From Panopea generosa (lineage: Eukaryota; Mollusca; Bivalvia; Adapedonta; Hiatellidae): 64,000 nt of DNA. The number at the start of each line of letters is the position of its first letter. The stretch's first letter is position 1. Positions 33,601 to 45,991 of the stretch are shown here, piece after piece. The position numbers and the translations under genes were made by a program. The notes under the pieces were generated by a model. That model ran no database searches. It worked only from the letters and a program-made list of their open reading frames with translations, and was not told the DNA's origin. The stretch covers positions 15,337,828 through 15,401,827 of the forward strand of contig CM055906.1 in assembly GCA_029582155.1 (NCBI GenBank). Reading direction: 5' to 3'.

Positions 33601-34721
33601 AGCAAAGAATAGCTTCTTCAGAAGCAGGTTCGGGTGAATACAGCAATATATTCTTAATGCCCTTACAAGATCTGACAGACCACTTCTGTTAGACAAAAAT
33701 AATCAATACACCGTCTGTCCTGACAAGATAAATTCTATGACTTACTCTTGGTAAAACATGAGTGAAGATTTTGATAATATAAATCAGTTGTATCATTATT
33801 CGACAGAATGATAAAATAGTGACTTTATTAATGGTAATTTCATTTATTCCGATATCAACAACTATATTAGAGAAACGTCAGTTGCAAATGTCGAGCATGG
33901 CATTGAATCAGCTATGGGTACAAAAGTGAGTAATGTGACAAAAATTAGCAAACTTACGTATATTAACGAAGGTTATCGGAAATCATCGTAGATCACCGAT
34001 CGTTAACTGAAAGCCGTTGATTGGTAGACTGAGTAATAAAGCGGAAACTGACGATTCTATACGGAAAATGCTTACGTATTAGGTGTCGGCTGGTGCATTA
34101 AACTCTTATCAGGTAGTGCAAAATCGACCTGTTTAAATGTTAACTATAGCGTTTTATTTTTATGCAAAACAAACGGATAAATCGTTATAGCATTAGACGG
34201 TTTAAAGTTTAAACTATAAGTTTTAATAAAGAAGACGGTTCTTATCAGTATACATCTGAAGGTGTGCGTTTCGGCCATTCCCTGGTAGATAGAGTGAGAG
34301 ATAATCTCATCGGGTACCAAACTTCTATCACAAATGTAACAGAGAAAACTGCAGAAGAAATTTCAATCACAATGGCATCAGATTCTGTTATTATACGGCG
34401 AATAAATGAGCTCACCGATACTCGTAAAAACTGCCAGGAATGTCAAACTCAACACTCTTCTCAGAAACAACACATGGGTAACATGGGTGTCTTTCAACAG
34501 AACAACCGGCATGGCAAGAGGTGTGTGATCATTACTGGCAAGTAGGAAAAAGCCTGATTACAGACGACGACGAGCTCCAAAATCTCGCTAAACGAGCAGC
34601 ATCAAACATCCCTGAGAGAGTAATGAAAATTCCTGTAAACTTGATCATAATTAGGGATAAATATAAGAAGTGGAACGAGATCTGTATTGATTTTAAAAAA
34701 AATCATGCTACAGACATGTGA
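33601..34721 (+). pseudogene. Eroded ORF fragments upstream of the integrase remnant
   Basis: Several short protein-like pieces lie in succession on the plus strand: a stretch around 33655-33770 (…ILNALTRSDRPLL…), one around 33855-33990, then frames at 34264-34545 (contains SLVDRVRDNLIGYQTS) and 34521-34721 (contains DDDELQNLAKRAASNIPERV), overlapping by 25 bases in different frames. They lie on the same strand as the integrase remnant at 35.7 kb. I do not recognise the proteins. Their position is consistent with being decayed genes of the same large element, which is inference only. Confidence 0.3.
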
Positions 34722-35730
34722 TTTAAAATCATATTACCTAAAATATAAACTATTAAAATAGTTTATACATGAGTATTTGGTTTTACTTATACTGTGTTCT
34801 AGTTAACAATTATTTAGTGCAAAAATAGGTCAGATGTCGTATAAAATCAAAAGTGCCAATATACTGATATAAATCTAAAAGGACAAACTTTCACCCTTAG
34901 GTGACTTATTGGTAACTATATACTTAGAACAAGCAGTAAAGTAACGCGTTGACATGGCAATGTGTCGGTTTTGATCTGGATTTATATATTGTTGTGTATT
35001 CGAAATAATATGATCGTCACAAATGGCATATCTTTCATCTAAGATATAACGACAATAATAACATCTAATTATTTAGCCTCACCATTTCATATTAAAGCGA
35101 TATTGTTAGATATTTGACTGAATACAGATACAACCATACATTTATTCATTGATCACTAAACGACAAACGAAAAACATTAAAATATTTATAGCAGTTATTT
35201 TATACGTATGGGAAAATTAAAACTTTTTCATCCTTTGGGTATGAATGTATTTATATGTCTAATCGTTTTGATTCTTAGTATATATCTGTGCGTGCTTAAA
35301 AAGACGACACAACTTATAAAAGACATAATTATTTTGTTGCTATTGGAGGAAACAATATTCCTGTAACAGATCTATAAAAATGTCTTAATCATATGTTAAT
35401 GCAATAAGAATGGAAAGTCAAGAGTGTAAAGTGTGGGTGCCAAAATAACTTAAAAACAGGAAAGTAAGGATCAATATAGATGGATTTCACCACGTGTCTG
35501 TTTATCAAAATGGCGCCGGAGAAGTCGTGGTTCATATAAAAAAGGGCACTCGCTCAGTTACTAAACCCAAAAACATTATGTTGGCTTAAAAATATCATTG
35601 TTCGGTGTTGTTCATTCACAGATTCGTAAGGAATAAGAATGACATATAAAAATATTTGGAGACAATTTATTTCGGTTTAAAACACCAAGCGTTTTAAAGA
35701 AAGTTTAAAAGAAGGAGAATCATAACTTCA
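34722..35730. other. Unannotated stretch between element fragments
   Basis: AT-rich, with no recognised gene. It may be decayed element sequence. Confidence 0.3.
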
Positions 35731-36465
35731 GGCGTGGACGTGCAGTGGGGGCTAGATTTAGCCGATGTAAATAATTTTTCGACGTATAAGGATGAAATAA
35801 AATATCTTCTAATTGTTATTGGTGTATTTTCTAAATATCTTCACGTTCAACCATTAAAATGTAAACGTGCTAAAGAAGTTTGACCGCATACTTCGGGATG
35901 CTTATAGTGTACAGATATGTTACTCTGATAAAGGCGGTGAAATAAACAATAGTATGTTTAAATCGTATCTGAAAAAGCAAAGCATTACGTTATACTACAC
36001 AAAATGAGTACATTGAAGTTTTCCCGGCGGAGAGAGCTATTTGTGCGTTCCGAAACAAAATGCACAAATATCTTCAAATAACGAGAATGAACAGGTTTGT
36101 TGAACATTTGCAAAATTTGGTACAACGCTCGACCCCTCACAGCAGTTTACCAAATAAAATGTCGCCATCCTAAATTAACAAAGAAAACGAAGCGTTAGTA
36201 TGGGATTATTTGTACAATAAACCTAAATTTGAATCAAGGATTATATCGAATTTTAAATATAACTTAGGTGATTTTGTGAGATAAGCGTACAATAGGTATA
36301 CGTTTCAAAGAGATTATCAGCAGAAATGGACATCAGAGGTATTTAAGATATCAAAACGGTTTTAAAGCAAAATTTTCCTATTTATGAAGTGAAAGATTTT
36401 CTTAACGAACAAATAACTAATAACTAACGATAACCAATATTGAATACCGCTTTGAAGTGGATACC
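35731..36465 (+). pseudogene. Polinton/Maverick-type integrase (rve fold), decayed
   Basis: The plus-strand translation in shifting frames gives a retroviral-type integrase core of the Polinton/Maverick class. An early LDLADVNNFSTYKDEIKYLL block carries the first catalytic-region Asp (codon at 35755). It is followed by VFSKYLHVQPLK, an in-frame TGA at about 35881, then a YSDKGGE block (second Asp) at about 35920-35942. Beyond this are pieces of the helical region and a C-terminal FxxGDFVR...W-T-x-E-V-F segment around 36260-36350. At least two stops and more than one frame change are present, and the catalytic Glu region is altered. A working enzyme would insert the element's DNA into the genome; this copy cannot. 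Nearest alternative: integrase of another large element with the same fold. Confidence 0.65.
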
Positions 36466-36482
36466 TATAAAATAGCATTAAC

Positions 36483-36689
36483 ATGTCTGGAGATAAAGAA
36501 CTTATTTTGATAGCTAAACAAAAATACCAAGACAACAACAACAACCTAAAACATCGTCTTCTGGTACTCAAACGGACGATAATGAAACTCACTAGATATG
36601 ATCATAAACCTTTATTTGAAGATGAAATGCATCCTGTATACGGTGTGCGTTCAATGTCACATGAAGTTCGGGGTATACGTATTCATTAA
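36483..36689 (+). CDS. Short ORF after the integrase remnant, unknown
   Basis: A 68-codon frame starts with MSGDKELILIAKQKYQDNN and ends with a stop at 36687. It follows the integrase remnant closely on the same strand and could be the start of a decayed downstream gene of the same element. No family is recognised. Confidence 0.2.
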   Translation: MSGDKELILIAKQKYQDNNNNLKHRLLVLKRTIMKLTRYDHKPLFEDEMHPVYGVRSMSHEVRGIRIH

Positions 36690-36776
36690 ATGAAGGCTAA
36701 GAAAAAAAGTAAAATTTAGTGGATACCGTATTAACAACAATGTATAATTTAATTTTTTGTTATTCAATGAATATAT

Positions 36777-36778
36777 TA

Positions 36779-36812
<34 letters not shown>

Positions 36813-36813
36813 G

Positions 36814-36857
<44 letters not shown>
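36777..36857 (+). repeat. (ATT)n microsatellite
   Basis: ATT/TTA triplets for about 80 bases with one interruption (AGTTTTATT) near 36811. Confidence 0.95.
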
Positions 36858-36858
<1 letters not shown>

Positions 36859-38629
36859 AATAAAAGTATGAATAAAATATCTGTGTTGGAACTCTCTTTT
36901 CTATCTACATATGACACTGGATCAAGAAAAACAAACACTTTGTATAAAATAATTTATAGTTTTTAATATTTTATATATATATTCAAAGCATTATACTGTA
37001 GTATACGAAATATAACATGTTATATTAAAGACAACAAACTTTTGATTCAAGTTAAATTCGTATGTATGCGATTTAATTTATCATAAATAAAATTGTTAAA
37101 TTACTAAGTTGTAATAAATGAATAGTACAAATTAACAGAATATAGTGCATGTGAATTTTAAAGTTTATTTACAAAACAGTTTACAACCTCTATAACTTAA
37201 CTGAAGATAAATAAGTTAATATGATCACCTAGCAACAAATAATAAATAGATTATTGCAATTCTTTCAAATAAACCAGTCTTGTAATTAGTAGTTTAATCA
37301 CATTTCCATATCATAGTTTTCATGGCACATAAAAACATCAAAATAATATTACATTTAAAATATTGCAAATACATTTATATTAAATCTTACTCACACGTAT
37401 AATTTTCCCGTTTATAAATCTACTTCACAGATATCGTTTTTAGTTTTTTCTTACATGGTTTAAGTGTGATGTCGAGAGGAATAGTATGGATACCATCATA
37501 CTGAACTACCCCATTGAAATATTGTTTACACATAAGTTCGACCTAGTTTTGTAGCTGTCCTTGCGATGGGGCAATGTATATAAATAAGCTTTGTTATTTT
37601 GTATATATGTTTATAAATAACATAGATTTGATTTGTTTTTCTTATAATATGTTTTTATATTTTGCTTCTGTACGATTTTTGAGAAAAGGCGGCCACATTG
37701 GATTTGCTGCCTTTGATTTTCATTAGCATAATTTTAATTACTAGTTTATTATTTTTTGGCCAATTAACATTTAATTTGATGACTAATAAAGGAATTAATG
37801 TGTTTGATTTGTTAAATTAGTTTAAATAATTTTAATTACCTGTACCAGTATTAAGTCGCTGCCTGTACCTACGCGACACGAAATGCCCTTCGCACCATGG
37901 GGTAATCCTGTGTTAAGATGTCAATTACTCGGTGCTTTTGTGTTGCGAGTTTTGATCAAAGGATGTGTCATAAGAATGTCAAAATGTGTTAATTGGTCGA
38001 GACCAGCGCAAAGTCACCCATTAGATATATTAATTACGCTTAGATATGAAAACACAATAAAAGGCTATTTTTTTAAACAATTTCTAGAAATATGTACCGT
38101 ATTTAGTCCATGCTTTAAAAATGACCTACTTGTAAGAAAGAAGGAAAAATTCGTCGCGCTGCTGTAATATGTGTCGTCTGCTATTGAAATTGACATCTTC
38201 TAGGAAACACGACCTTTGACACACATATTTTATGTAATGAATTGACTATTATAGTCATATAATTGTCGCATTTTAGCCAGGACAAAGTGAAAGCACAAAA
38301 ATAAGAAAATATATATTTTTGAATAATTGCAAAATGCACACACTAAATAGAAAATATTGGATAACAAACAGCTCAGAGTTCTAGGTACAGACAATTTAAA
38401 TACGATCAATTCGCTGGGATTTGATTTCTTTGCCGAGACTCTCCACGAAATCAACGAAAATTAGTCCCCAACGGCAATTAATAATTTCACAGTTATGCTT
38501 TTTATTTGGAAGAGTCAAAGAAAATGCTTATGAAGTTAAGCATTAAGTGATAAACTCTCCATGTGTATAAATTAGTAATAGAACCCATAACATGTTATGT
38601 ACAAAGTGACCTTTTCTATTCTGTTTCAG
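36858..38629. other. Unannotated AT-rich stretch
   Basis: No recognised exon or repeat family. The open frame at 37883-38167 has no identifiable motif. Upstream exons of the OB-fold gene at 38630 would be expected on this side but were not found. Confidence 0.35.
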
Positions 38630-39722
38630 GACGAGGCCATACGTACGGTGATGGTGGGTACCACTGATACAAATATTCGGACGATTACATTATTTGATGA
38701 TGGGGAGACTGTCCAACTGACACTTTGGCGAGATCATAGTTCTCATGACCTTGCAATAGGTCAGTTTATCTCCGTTGACCACTGCGTCACTTCTGAGTGG
38801 CAGAAAGCCATTGGACTTAATACTACGAGAAATTCGAGTAACAAGGTAATGGTTTCTTTAATTTATCTCCCTTCTTACATATTAGAAATTACCTTCATCC
38901 CACTTTAATCTCCTAGTATGAAACTCTAATACTAACAAAGTCTACAATAGAACAATATTTTCCCACCCATGATTACAAATCAAATCCTTATAATGATATT
39001 GATGTTAATGTTCAAAGCGTTCCATCCAATTACCAACCAAAAATGGCAATTAGAATTAATGTCTACATATTCAAGTTCTAACAATCATTTTCCTGGCAAG
39101 GAGGCCTAACAAATGTGTTAGCTATCCAGTCTTAATATCATCAGATTTTAACCAGTACTCGAGCTCACCCATCATTATAAGTAATGTAATTCTCCCACAT
39201 GATATCAACTTACACAATGTAGTATATCAATACATCATGGAAATAATTGCCTAAAAGGATTCAAGCTTAACACACTACCAACAGACCCAACCAAGCCTTG
39301 ATGAGGAAGTAACTTCCTTTTCCCGCTATTAGCAAGTTTTGAAATCCTTGACTCATATTTTTAATTCCATACAAATTAAACATCGAATCGTAAACATTAT
39401 TTTGCCATTTGCCATATAGAACATAACATAACTGGCACATACACATACATTTCTTACCTTTCAGATAATCGAGGCTCCCATGTCCATTATTGATGGACAA
39501 ATTGAAGCTATTACAACTGAAAATGTGACTGGAGAAGTAGCAGTTAGCCGTAAAAATGGAAACTTCTCCGACTTTACAGTCAACTTGAGTATTTTACAAA
39601 ATGTTCTGGACATAGACATGGTCGATGATATGGAAGATGCTGTTTGCCAGCGGCTACCTTACCCTGTCCAGTTACACGTTCAGGGAAATACTATCTTAAA
39701 AATGACACTTACAAACTTGTAA
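38630..39722 (+). CDS. OB-fold (RPA-like) single-strand nucleic-acid-binding protein, last two exons
   Basis: Two exons join cleanly. Exon 38630-38845 (72 codons) follows the acceptor TTTCTATTCTGTTTCAG and ends at the donor AAG/GTAATG. Exon 39465-39722 (85 codons plus TAA) follows the acceptor ACATTTCTTACCTTTCAG. Both ends of the intron are phase 0. Exon 1 reads VMVGTTDTNIRTITLFDDG, VQLTLWRDHS, then AIGQFISVDHCVTSEW: a beta-strand, W-x-D, G-x-x-x-x-V layout typical of RPA70-like OB-folds. Exon 2 begins IIEAPMSIIDGQIEAITTE, like the start of a following OB domain, and ends GNTILKMTLTNL. The 5' part of the gene is missing or lies further away. Likely role: binding single-stranded DNA. Such OB proteins are common uncharacterised genes in molluscs, and RPA-like genes are also carried by Helitrons in some lineages, so it could be host or element cargo. 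Confidence 0.6.
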
Positions 39723-39899
39723 AATCACTCTCCATCAGCAAACAATTGTTTTAAATGACTTACTCTAAAGCAGCACATCAACTTTTAAGCATACCTATAA
39801 AAAGCTCTCTCAACATTACTAAAATCATAACTCTGGTATCAAATTCGACACACTCACCAGAGATATTGTGTGTGTAATATCACCTCATGATATTCTCTC

Positions 39900-40460
39900 G
39901 AAAGAACTAATGGCAGGACCCTGGGGTTAAAGTTGACCCCGCCCAGGGGTTTATAAGTTTACATGAGATTATTCATTTTTATTTGTTAAACATTTTTTTT
40001 ATTTGTTAATTTTTGTTTTTTTTTTGTTGTTTATTTTAGCTTGGAAAAAATAATTAAATGTTTCAGTTCACATAAGTCGATACTCAAGTTCAATATTGGG
40101 CCAATGAAACTTGTGTATAAACATCACAGTTCATATATCACTGTCATTCTTTTTTTATTTTTAGTGTTTATCACAAAGTCATGTGCCAAACATACATCTT
40201 TCATGTCGTGTAAAGTCTGTCCTGTATAGTCCAGATTCAAAATTCAGTACTATGCTTTGTACTAGGCCAATAAATAAGAGAAATTAATAAAATGTATTTC
40301 ATTTATGGCAAATATAAGCTTCTTACCTAACCTGGGCTAGAGGCTCAAGTGTGTTGTATGATACCTTTTTACATCTTTAAATTATATACAAGAACCACAA
40401 GGCATATTTCTACCAAATTTGGTGCGAAGCATCCTTCCATGGAGTTTTTTCAAGTGTGTT
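39900..40460. repeat. Probable dispersed mollusc repeat pieces
   Basis: GGACCCTGGGGTTAAAGTTG followed by ACCCCGCCCAGGGGTTTATA (39917 on), and CACAAGGCATATTTCTACC with AATTTGGTGCGAAGCATCC (40396 on), match motifs I remember as recurring in bivalve genomic DNA. No copy elsewhere in this window confirms this, so the call rests on recollection. The inverted GGGG/CCCC parts could form a short hairpin. Confidence 0.35.
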
Positions 40461-40639
40461 AATGAATTATGCTTTTTCATGCCCATGCCAGAGAGGAAGT
40501 CTCAATATGTGTTTCAATATTTTATAATAATCTTCTCAAAAATTACAAGGCCTGTGGCTTCTTATCTATTATGTATGCAACATTGGCTAATAGTCTATTT
40601 TCAAATTTATTCATCCAGGTCACTGTTCCTTCAAATTTT

Positions 40640-41440
40640 AGTTACTTAAGCTGTTGAAAAGCCTTTCCTTAGACATTGCTTAGTTTTGTAAGGCATCTGT
40701 TCAGCACGGTGCGAGATAACCTTTCTTTGTGCTGTAAATTTCAGATCCAGACTCGTTCATGTCTGTTTATTTATTTTGATATGTTTATTTTATCATCAAT
40801 TTTGTAAGGCATCTGTTCAGCACGGTGCGAGATAACCTCTCTTTGTGCTATTAATTTCATATTCAGACTAGTTCATGTGTGTTTATTTATTTTGATATGT
40901 TTACTTTGTTATTTTCTTATCAATCTTGTTCATCTGTTCAGCATGGTGCGAGAAAACCTCCCTTTGTGCTGTAATTTTATGATCCAGATTCAATCATGTC
41001 TGTTAATTTATTTTGATATGTTTATTTTGTTAATTTTATCATCAATTTTTAAGGCATCTGTTTAGCAAGGTGCGAGATAACCTCTCACTGTGCTGTAATT
41101 TTCAGATTTAGACTCGTTCATGTCTGTTTATTTATTTTAAAATGTTTATTTTGTAATTTTATCATCAATTGTGTAAGTCATCTGTTCAGCACGGTGCAAG
41201 ATAACCTCTATTTGTGCTGCAATTTTCAGATCCAGATTCATTCATGTCTGTTTATTTATTTTGATATGTTTATTTTATCATCAATTTTATAAGGCATCTG
41301 TTCAGCACGGTGCGAAATAACCTCTCTTTGTGCTTTAATTTTAAGTTCCAGACTCGTTCATGTCTGTTTATTTATTTTGATATGTTTATTTTGTTAATTT
41401 CTCTTCATGTCTTTCAAAACAACTGTTCAGCATTGTCATA
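40640..41440 (+). repeat. ~120-bp tandem repeat, about 7 copies
   Basis: The block GGCATCTGTTCAGCACGGTG followed by CGAGATAACCTCTCTTTGTG and TTCATGTCTGTTTATTTATT recurs at about 40694, 40810, 40931, 41055, 41179, 41295 and 41423 (spacing 116-128). The copies differ by small indels in the TTTATTTTGTTAATTTTATC part. Short frames across it are not conserved and it is not coding. Confidence 0.85.
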
Positions 41441-41700
41441 TTTTCAACTGCATTTACAACACTCTACTTGACTTTATATTCTTACACACCAAAATTGTAA
41501 ATGTTCTAGATAGGCAAGTTTGGAAATCATGCCAGATCTTCACTTCCATAATCTGATATCGATGGTCCAGATACTTATCCAGACTGTTATGCATTATTAA
41601 AACCACAGGCCCCACCTTACTATAGCTTTTGCATGACTAAAACAATTCATTTGCGTATAATTTTTCCAAATTGCAACTTTCTTTATAATCTATACAATTT
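41441..41700. other. Unannotated spacer between two arrays
   Basis: No recognised feature. Confidence 0.35.
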
Positions 41701-42860
41701 TACTTTCATTGCCATATTGCTTGTTATCATAGCATATTGCTGTCATTGCCACATTAATTGATATAATCTATATTGCTGCCTTGCCATATTGTCTATATCA
41801 CTCCCATATTGTTGCCATTGCCATATTGATTGATATCATTCCCATATTGTTTGCTATCATTCTATGTTTCTGTCATTGCCATATTAATTAATAACATCGC
41901 ATATAGCTGTCATTGCTATATTGCTTTCTGCTATTGCAAAACTGTTTACTATTATTCCAATACTGCTGTCATTGCCATATTCTTTCTGCCATTGCAATAT
42001 TGTTTGCATTCATTCCAATACAACTGCCATACCCATATTGATTTATGTCATTCCTGTATTGCTGTTATTGCCATATTTGCTATCATTTTATATTACTGCC
42101 ATTGTCAAATTGCTCGATATCGTTGTCATTGTTTCAGTTTGCTATCATTTCATATTGCTGCCATTGTCATATTGCTCGATATCATTGTCATTGTTTCAGT
42201 TTGCTATCATTTCATATTGCTGATATTGTCATATTGTTTGATATCATTCAAATATTGTTGTCATCGCCATAATGTGCAATACTATTCCAATTTTGCTGTC
42301 ACTGCCATATTGCTTGCTGTCATTTCATATTGCTACATTGCCATATCAATTGATATCATTCCAATATTGCTGTAATTGCAATATTGCTTCTTATCATTTA
42401 ATATAGCTGCATTGACATTTTAACCGGTATCATTCCAAAACTGCTGTCATTGCCATATTGTTTTAAATCATTCCAATATTGCTGTCATAACCATATTGCT
42501 TGTAATCATTTCATTTTGCTGCATTGCCATATCACTGATATCATTCAATTTCTGCTGTCAATGCCATATTGTTTGAAATCATTCAATTCTTGCTGTTATT
42601 GTGTTATTGCTTGCTACCATTTCATATTGCTGTCATTGTAGTATTGCAGCTCAGCATTTCATACAACTGCATTGAAATATCAACTGATATAATTCCAATT
42701 TTGCTATCATTGTCATATTGTTTGATATCATTCCAATATCGCTGTCATTGCATTATAACTTGCTATCATTGTCATACTGTTTGCTGCCAGTAGCAATGCC
42801 ATATTTATTAATATCATTGCCATATTACTTGACATATATGACATATTACTGTCATCACCC
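41701..42860 (+). repeat. Degenerate short tandem repeat (about 19/38-bp periodicity)
   Basis: Variants of GCTGTCATTGCCATATTG and TTTGATATCATTCCAATA alternate across about 1.1 kb with irregular spacing. The 181-codon plus-strand frame at 41830-42375 is a by-product of the repeat: it is rich in Cys/His/Ile/Tyr, and the other two frames are also open over long stretches. Confidence 0.8.
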
Positions 42861-44110
42861 TATTGGTTGATAGCATTGTCATTAAAGTATTAATGTCACA
42901 AACGTGACATGCAAACTTTATGTTCTAACCATAGCTGTTGCCATGATTAACTTACAGATTGTAAACTGCTGCATATAACTTGTTCGTTTTATTTACATAG
43001 TTGAACCGTTTTATAATTTTAGAAATACTTTGTTTGACAATAAAAAAAGTGTAAAAAAAAGTTAACTGTCTTAATTGTTATTGGATGTTGATGTTCACAA
43101 GGCTCGAATTTAAGCACTCGCCACTCGCAAAATGCGAGCTGTATTTTGAAAATGCGAGTTGAAATTACTCAAGCTGGCATTTTTTTGCGAGTGGATTTCA
43201 AGTTGAGAAAATTACTTATTTTATTCATTTTATTGATTTTTGAAAATAAAGAAGTATTATCCTGGTAAAAATAACAAGTTATTGTCAATTTTACCAAATT
43301 TCTTTGCTTCTCGCGCCAAATTACCCCCTAGCAGCACGATTGTCAATGACATGTATTAAATATTTATATGAGAAGACTGCGTCCAATTGTTTTTGATCTC
43401 GAGTTCATTCTGCAAAAAGGAAGTAAAGTTAAAACCCGTCAACAACATAGAGTAGACTGCGTCTAGTTTGATCGATCGCACACTCACTCTATAAAATAAA
43501 AGTAAACTTGAAACCCGTCAAATTTATTGTTTACATATTTTGTCAGCTGTTAAAATGGCTGATATTCTCCATTGTACCAACGAATGAAAGTGAGTCCCAA
43601 CAAGAAAAAAGAGAAATAATCCTTCCGTTAATTCTGTAATGAAATGCGAGCGACAGCTCAATATCACACTTAGCTATAAACTTGACAATGACAAAATGGT
43701 GTGTCAATTGTAGAAACCATGCGATCGACAGATCATCCATAATAATTAAACTATATTACTGATATCACAACATTTACACGTGTTTAACAATCGTCCCTGG
43801 CTAGATCTAGATCTAATTTTAAAATGAACGGCCATTAGCTTTATTAATTCTATAAATAGAAATGTGTGTATGTCTCGATCTCAGTTTCTGTACACTTGTT
43901 ATTATTGAATCCATGATTCATATTTTGTTTAGTTAAAAGTGTTTATTTATGATATATCATTGTATGCATTTATATATGGTAGTATAATAAATAACAAAGA
44001 CAATTTTATTTTTTAACATATTTTGTTTTGAAAAGTACAAATGTACTGCTTTAAAATTGAAATACTTTACATATATAATAACCTTGATACCATTGTCTAT
44101 AAAACAAATA
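42861..44110. other. Unannotated stretch with a small inverted motif
   Basis: At 43129-43200 the sequence CCACTCGCAAAA is mirrored by TTTTTTGCGAGTGG about 60 bases later, with GCGAG motifs between. This may be a small foldback repeat. No gene is recognised in the rest. Confidence 0.35.
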
Positions 44111-44114
44111 CAAG

Positions 44115-45390
44115 CTAATAATGGAATATTTGGTATGTAATGAAACTAGAAGTAATTTCCAATTTGAATATGCTTTTTTTCTGCGGTAAATATAACACTT
44201 CTGCCAGACCTGTTGTTCTAATAATTGACAACCGTGATGTCCACATTTCACTAGCAGTCGTGGAGCTAGTCAGAAATGAGAATATTGTTTTGGAATCCAG
44301 TTTCCTGTAAGTGAAAAAAAAATGACGGTTTTGTACGTACACCAAACAGACACGCTATCATAAATGCAATAGACAAATTAGTTGCCACTAAACAGCAGAA
44401 GTATATATAACTAGTGTGCACAAAATACTAATATAATGGTAAGAACAAACTTGTTTAATTATCACAAAACGTATACCTCATGCGCTATACCGACGTTGAC
44501 GTTTGCTTTAAAGCGTTTTTTGACGTAGGGTAGGGTTAAATAATTGAATAATATAAAAAATCTAGTTTGTCAATTTTTCTAAAAATCTCACAATTATTGT
44601 ACAATATATAGTAATAAAACATATAAAAATTATGCAAAATTCGCTTGGTTTGATTTTTGGTAATTTTGATTTAAAGCCGTTTTTACGAAAAAATCGAGAA
44701 AAAAATAGTTTCCGTTTTTCGCTAGTATTTTCAAAATGTGGCGTTCGTCATAATTTTTGCATCTGTAAATGCATACATCTGTCAAATGTGTACATCATGA
44801 TATATATTTCTATTCTGTGTATTAGGAACAACTCAACTGAGGTCGAAAAAATACGCGATTTTGCTGCTATACATTGGGATGTCAAAAAGGCTTAACATGG
44901 CCATGTTTACGACGTCACATATAAATATATATTCTATTGACCGCTGCAAAAAATACATATTCACATTGGAAATTTCTTCTAGTTTTATAATATACTAATT
45001 GAACCACTGATTTAGAAAATAATTTAATCTTAATCAACTGCCGAAAATCTTATGGAAAACGTATAGAATTATGCAATATGTTGACGTCTTTTTAGACGTA
45101 GGGTGGGGTTAAATAATTTCAAATAAAAAAAAATCTAGTTTGTCAATTGTTCTAAAAATCTCACAATCACTGTGAAGCATATTGTTAGAAATCAAATAAA
45201 AAATATTTCAAAATCGCTCGGTTTGTTTTTTGGTAAATAGATTTGAAGCATTTTTTTCGAAAAAATCGAGAAAATAATAATTTCCGTTTTTCGTTAGTAT
45301 TTTCAAAATGTGGCATTCGTCGTAATTTTTGCATCCAAATTGGAAATTACTTCTAGTTTCATTACATACCAAATATTCCCTTGATTTCGA
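44115..45390. mobile_element. Inverted-repeat-bounded element with internal tandem duplication
   Basis: The left end contains ATATTTGGTATGTAATGAAA followed by CTAGAAGTAATTTCCAATTT (about 44127-44166). The right end (about 45340-45385) is its reverse complement, nearly perfect over 40-45 bases. A weaker third copy lies at 44957-44995. Inside, 44515-44770 and 45088-45332 are diverged direct repeats about 580 bases apart (shared: AAAATCTAGTTTGTCAATT, TCTAAAAATCTCACAAT, TTTCCGTTTTTCG, TATTTTCAAAATGTGGC). No protein motif is seen. A non-autonomous foldback or DNA element is the simplest reading. Confidence 0.5.
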
Positions 45391-45990
45391 AAATAATTTT
45401 AAAGGTATATTCCTCCTTAAGACTACAAGTTTCTGCGAAAATTGGTTTGGCTAGTTGGTTTCAAATTTGGCCAGTTGAAATTTTAGGCAGTGGCCAAAAT
45501 TGCCTGTGCACAAAAAAGTTAAATTCTAGCCTTAGTGTACCAAACTACCTCATTTGAGTGATTATCTTATACAGTTGGGCATGCAGTGTAAATAACTCTA
45601 AAACTGTTAGAGGTCTTCTAAAACTTGTATGCATGTCAATTTAGTGATTATGCTGCTAGGGAGTTTTCCTCAAATATTTTCTGTAACAAAGGAAATATCT
45701 GCAAAAACTGCTTATGGGATCGATAAATCCTCATCACAGTCTCGTGGTTTAATGTAACACCCGCCGCTCAGTACTTTTAGTACTTTGATTTGTTATTATC
45801 ATTTCTTTATTAAAATAACTTTTCATCATTTTATTACCATACTCTTGTTCTTCAAACATATTTTCAATAAAATGATATATTGAATCCTTTCCTCGTTAAA
45901 TCTTTACTGATTTGCTAAATGAGTTATCATATGTGCATACTAACTGATATCCAAAACCACAAGCAATATGTTCTTGATAAGCTTCAGTTG
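45391..45990. other. Unannotated stretch
   Basis: No gene is recognised. It probably contains dispersed repeat sequence at 45400-45730. Confidence 0.3.
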
Positions 45991-45991
45991 A

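Noticed and set aside
41830-42375. Plus-strand 181-codon frame
   Set aside because: It lies wholly inside a degenerate tandem repeat, has extreme Ile/Cys/His/Tyr bias, and alternative frames are equally open.
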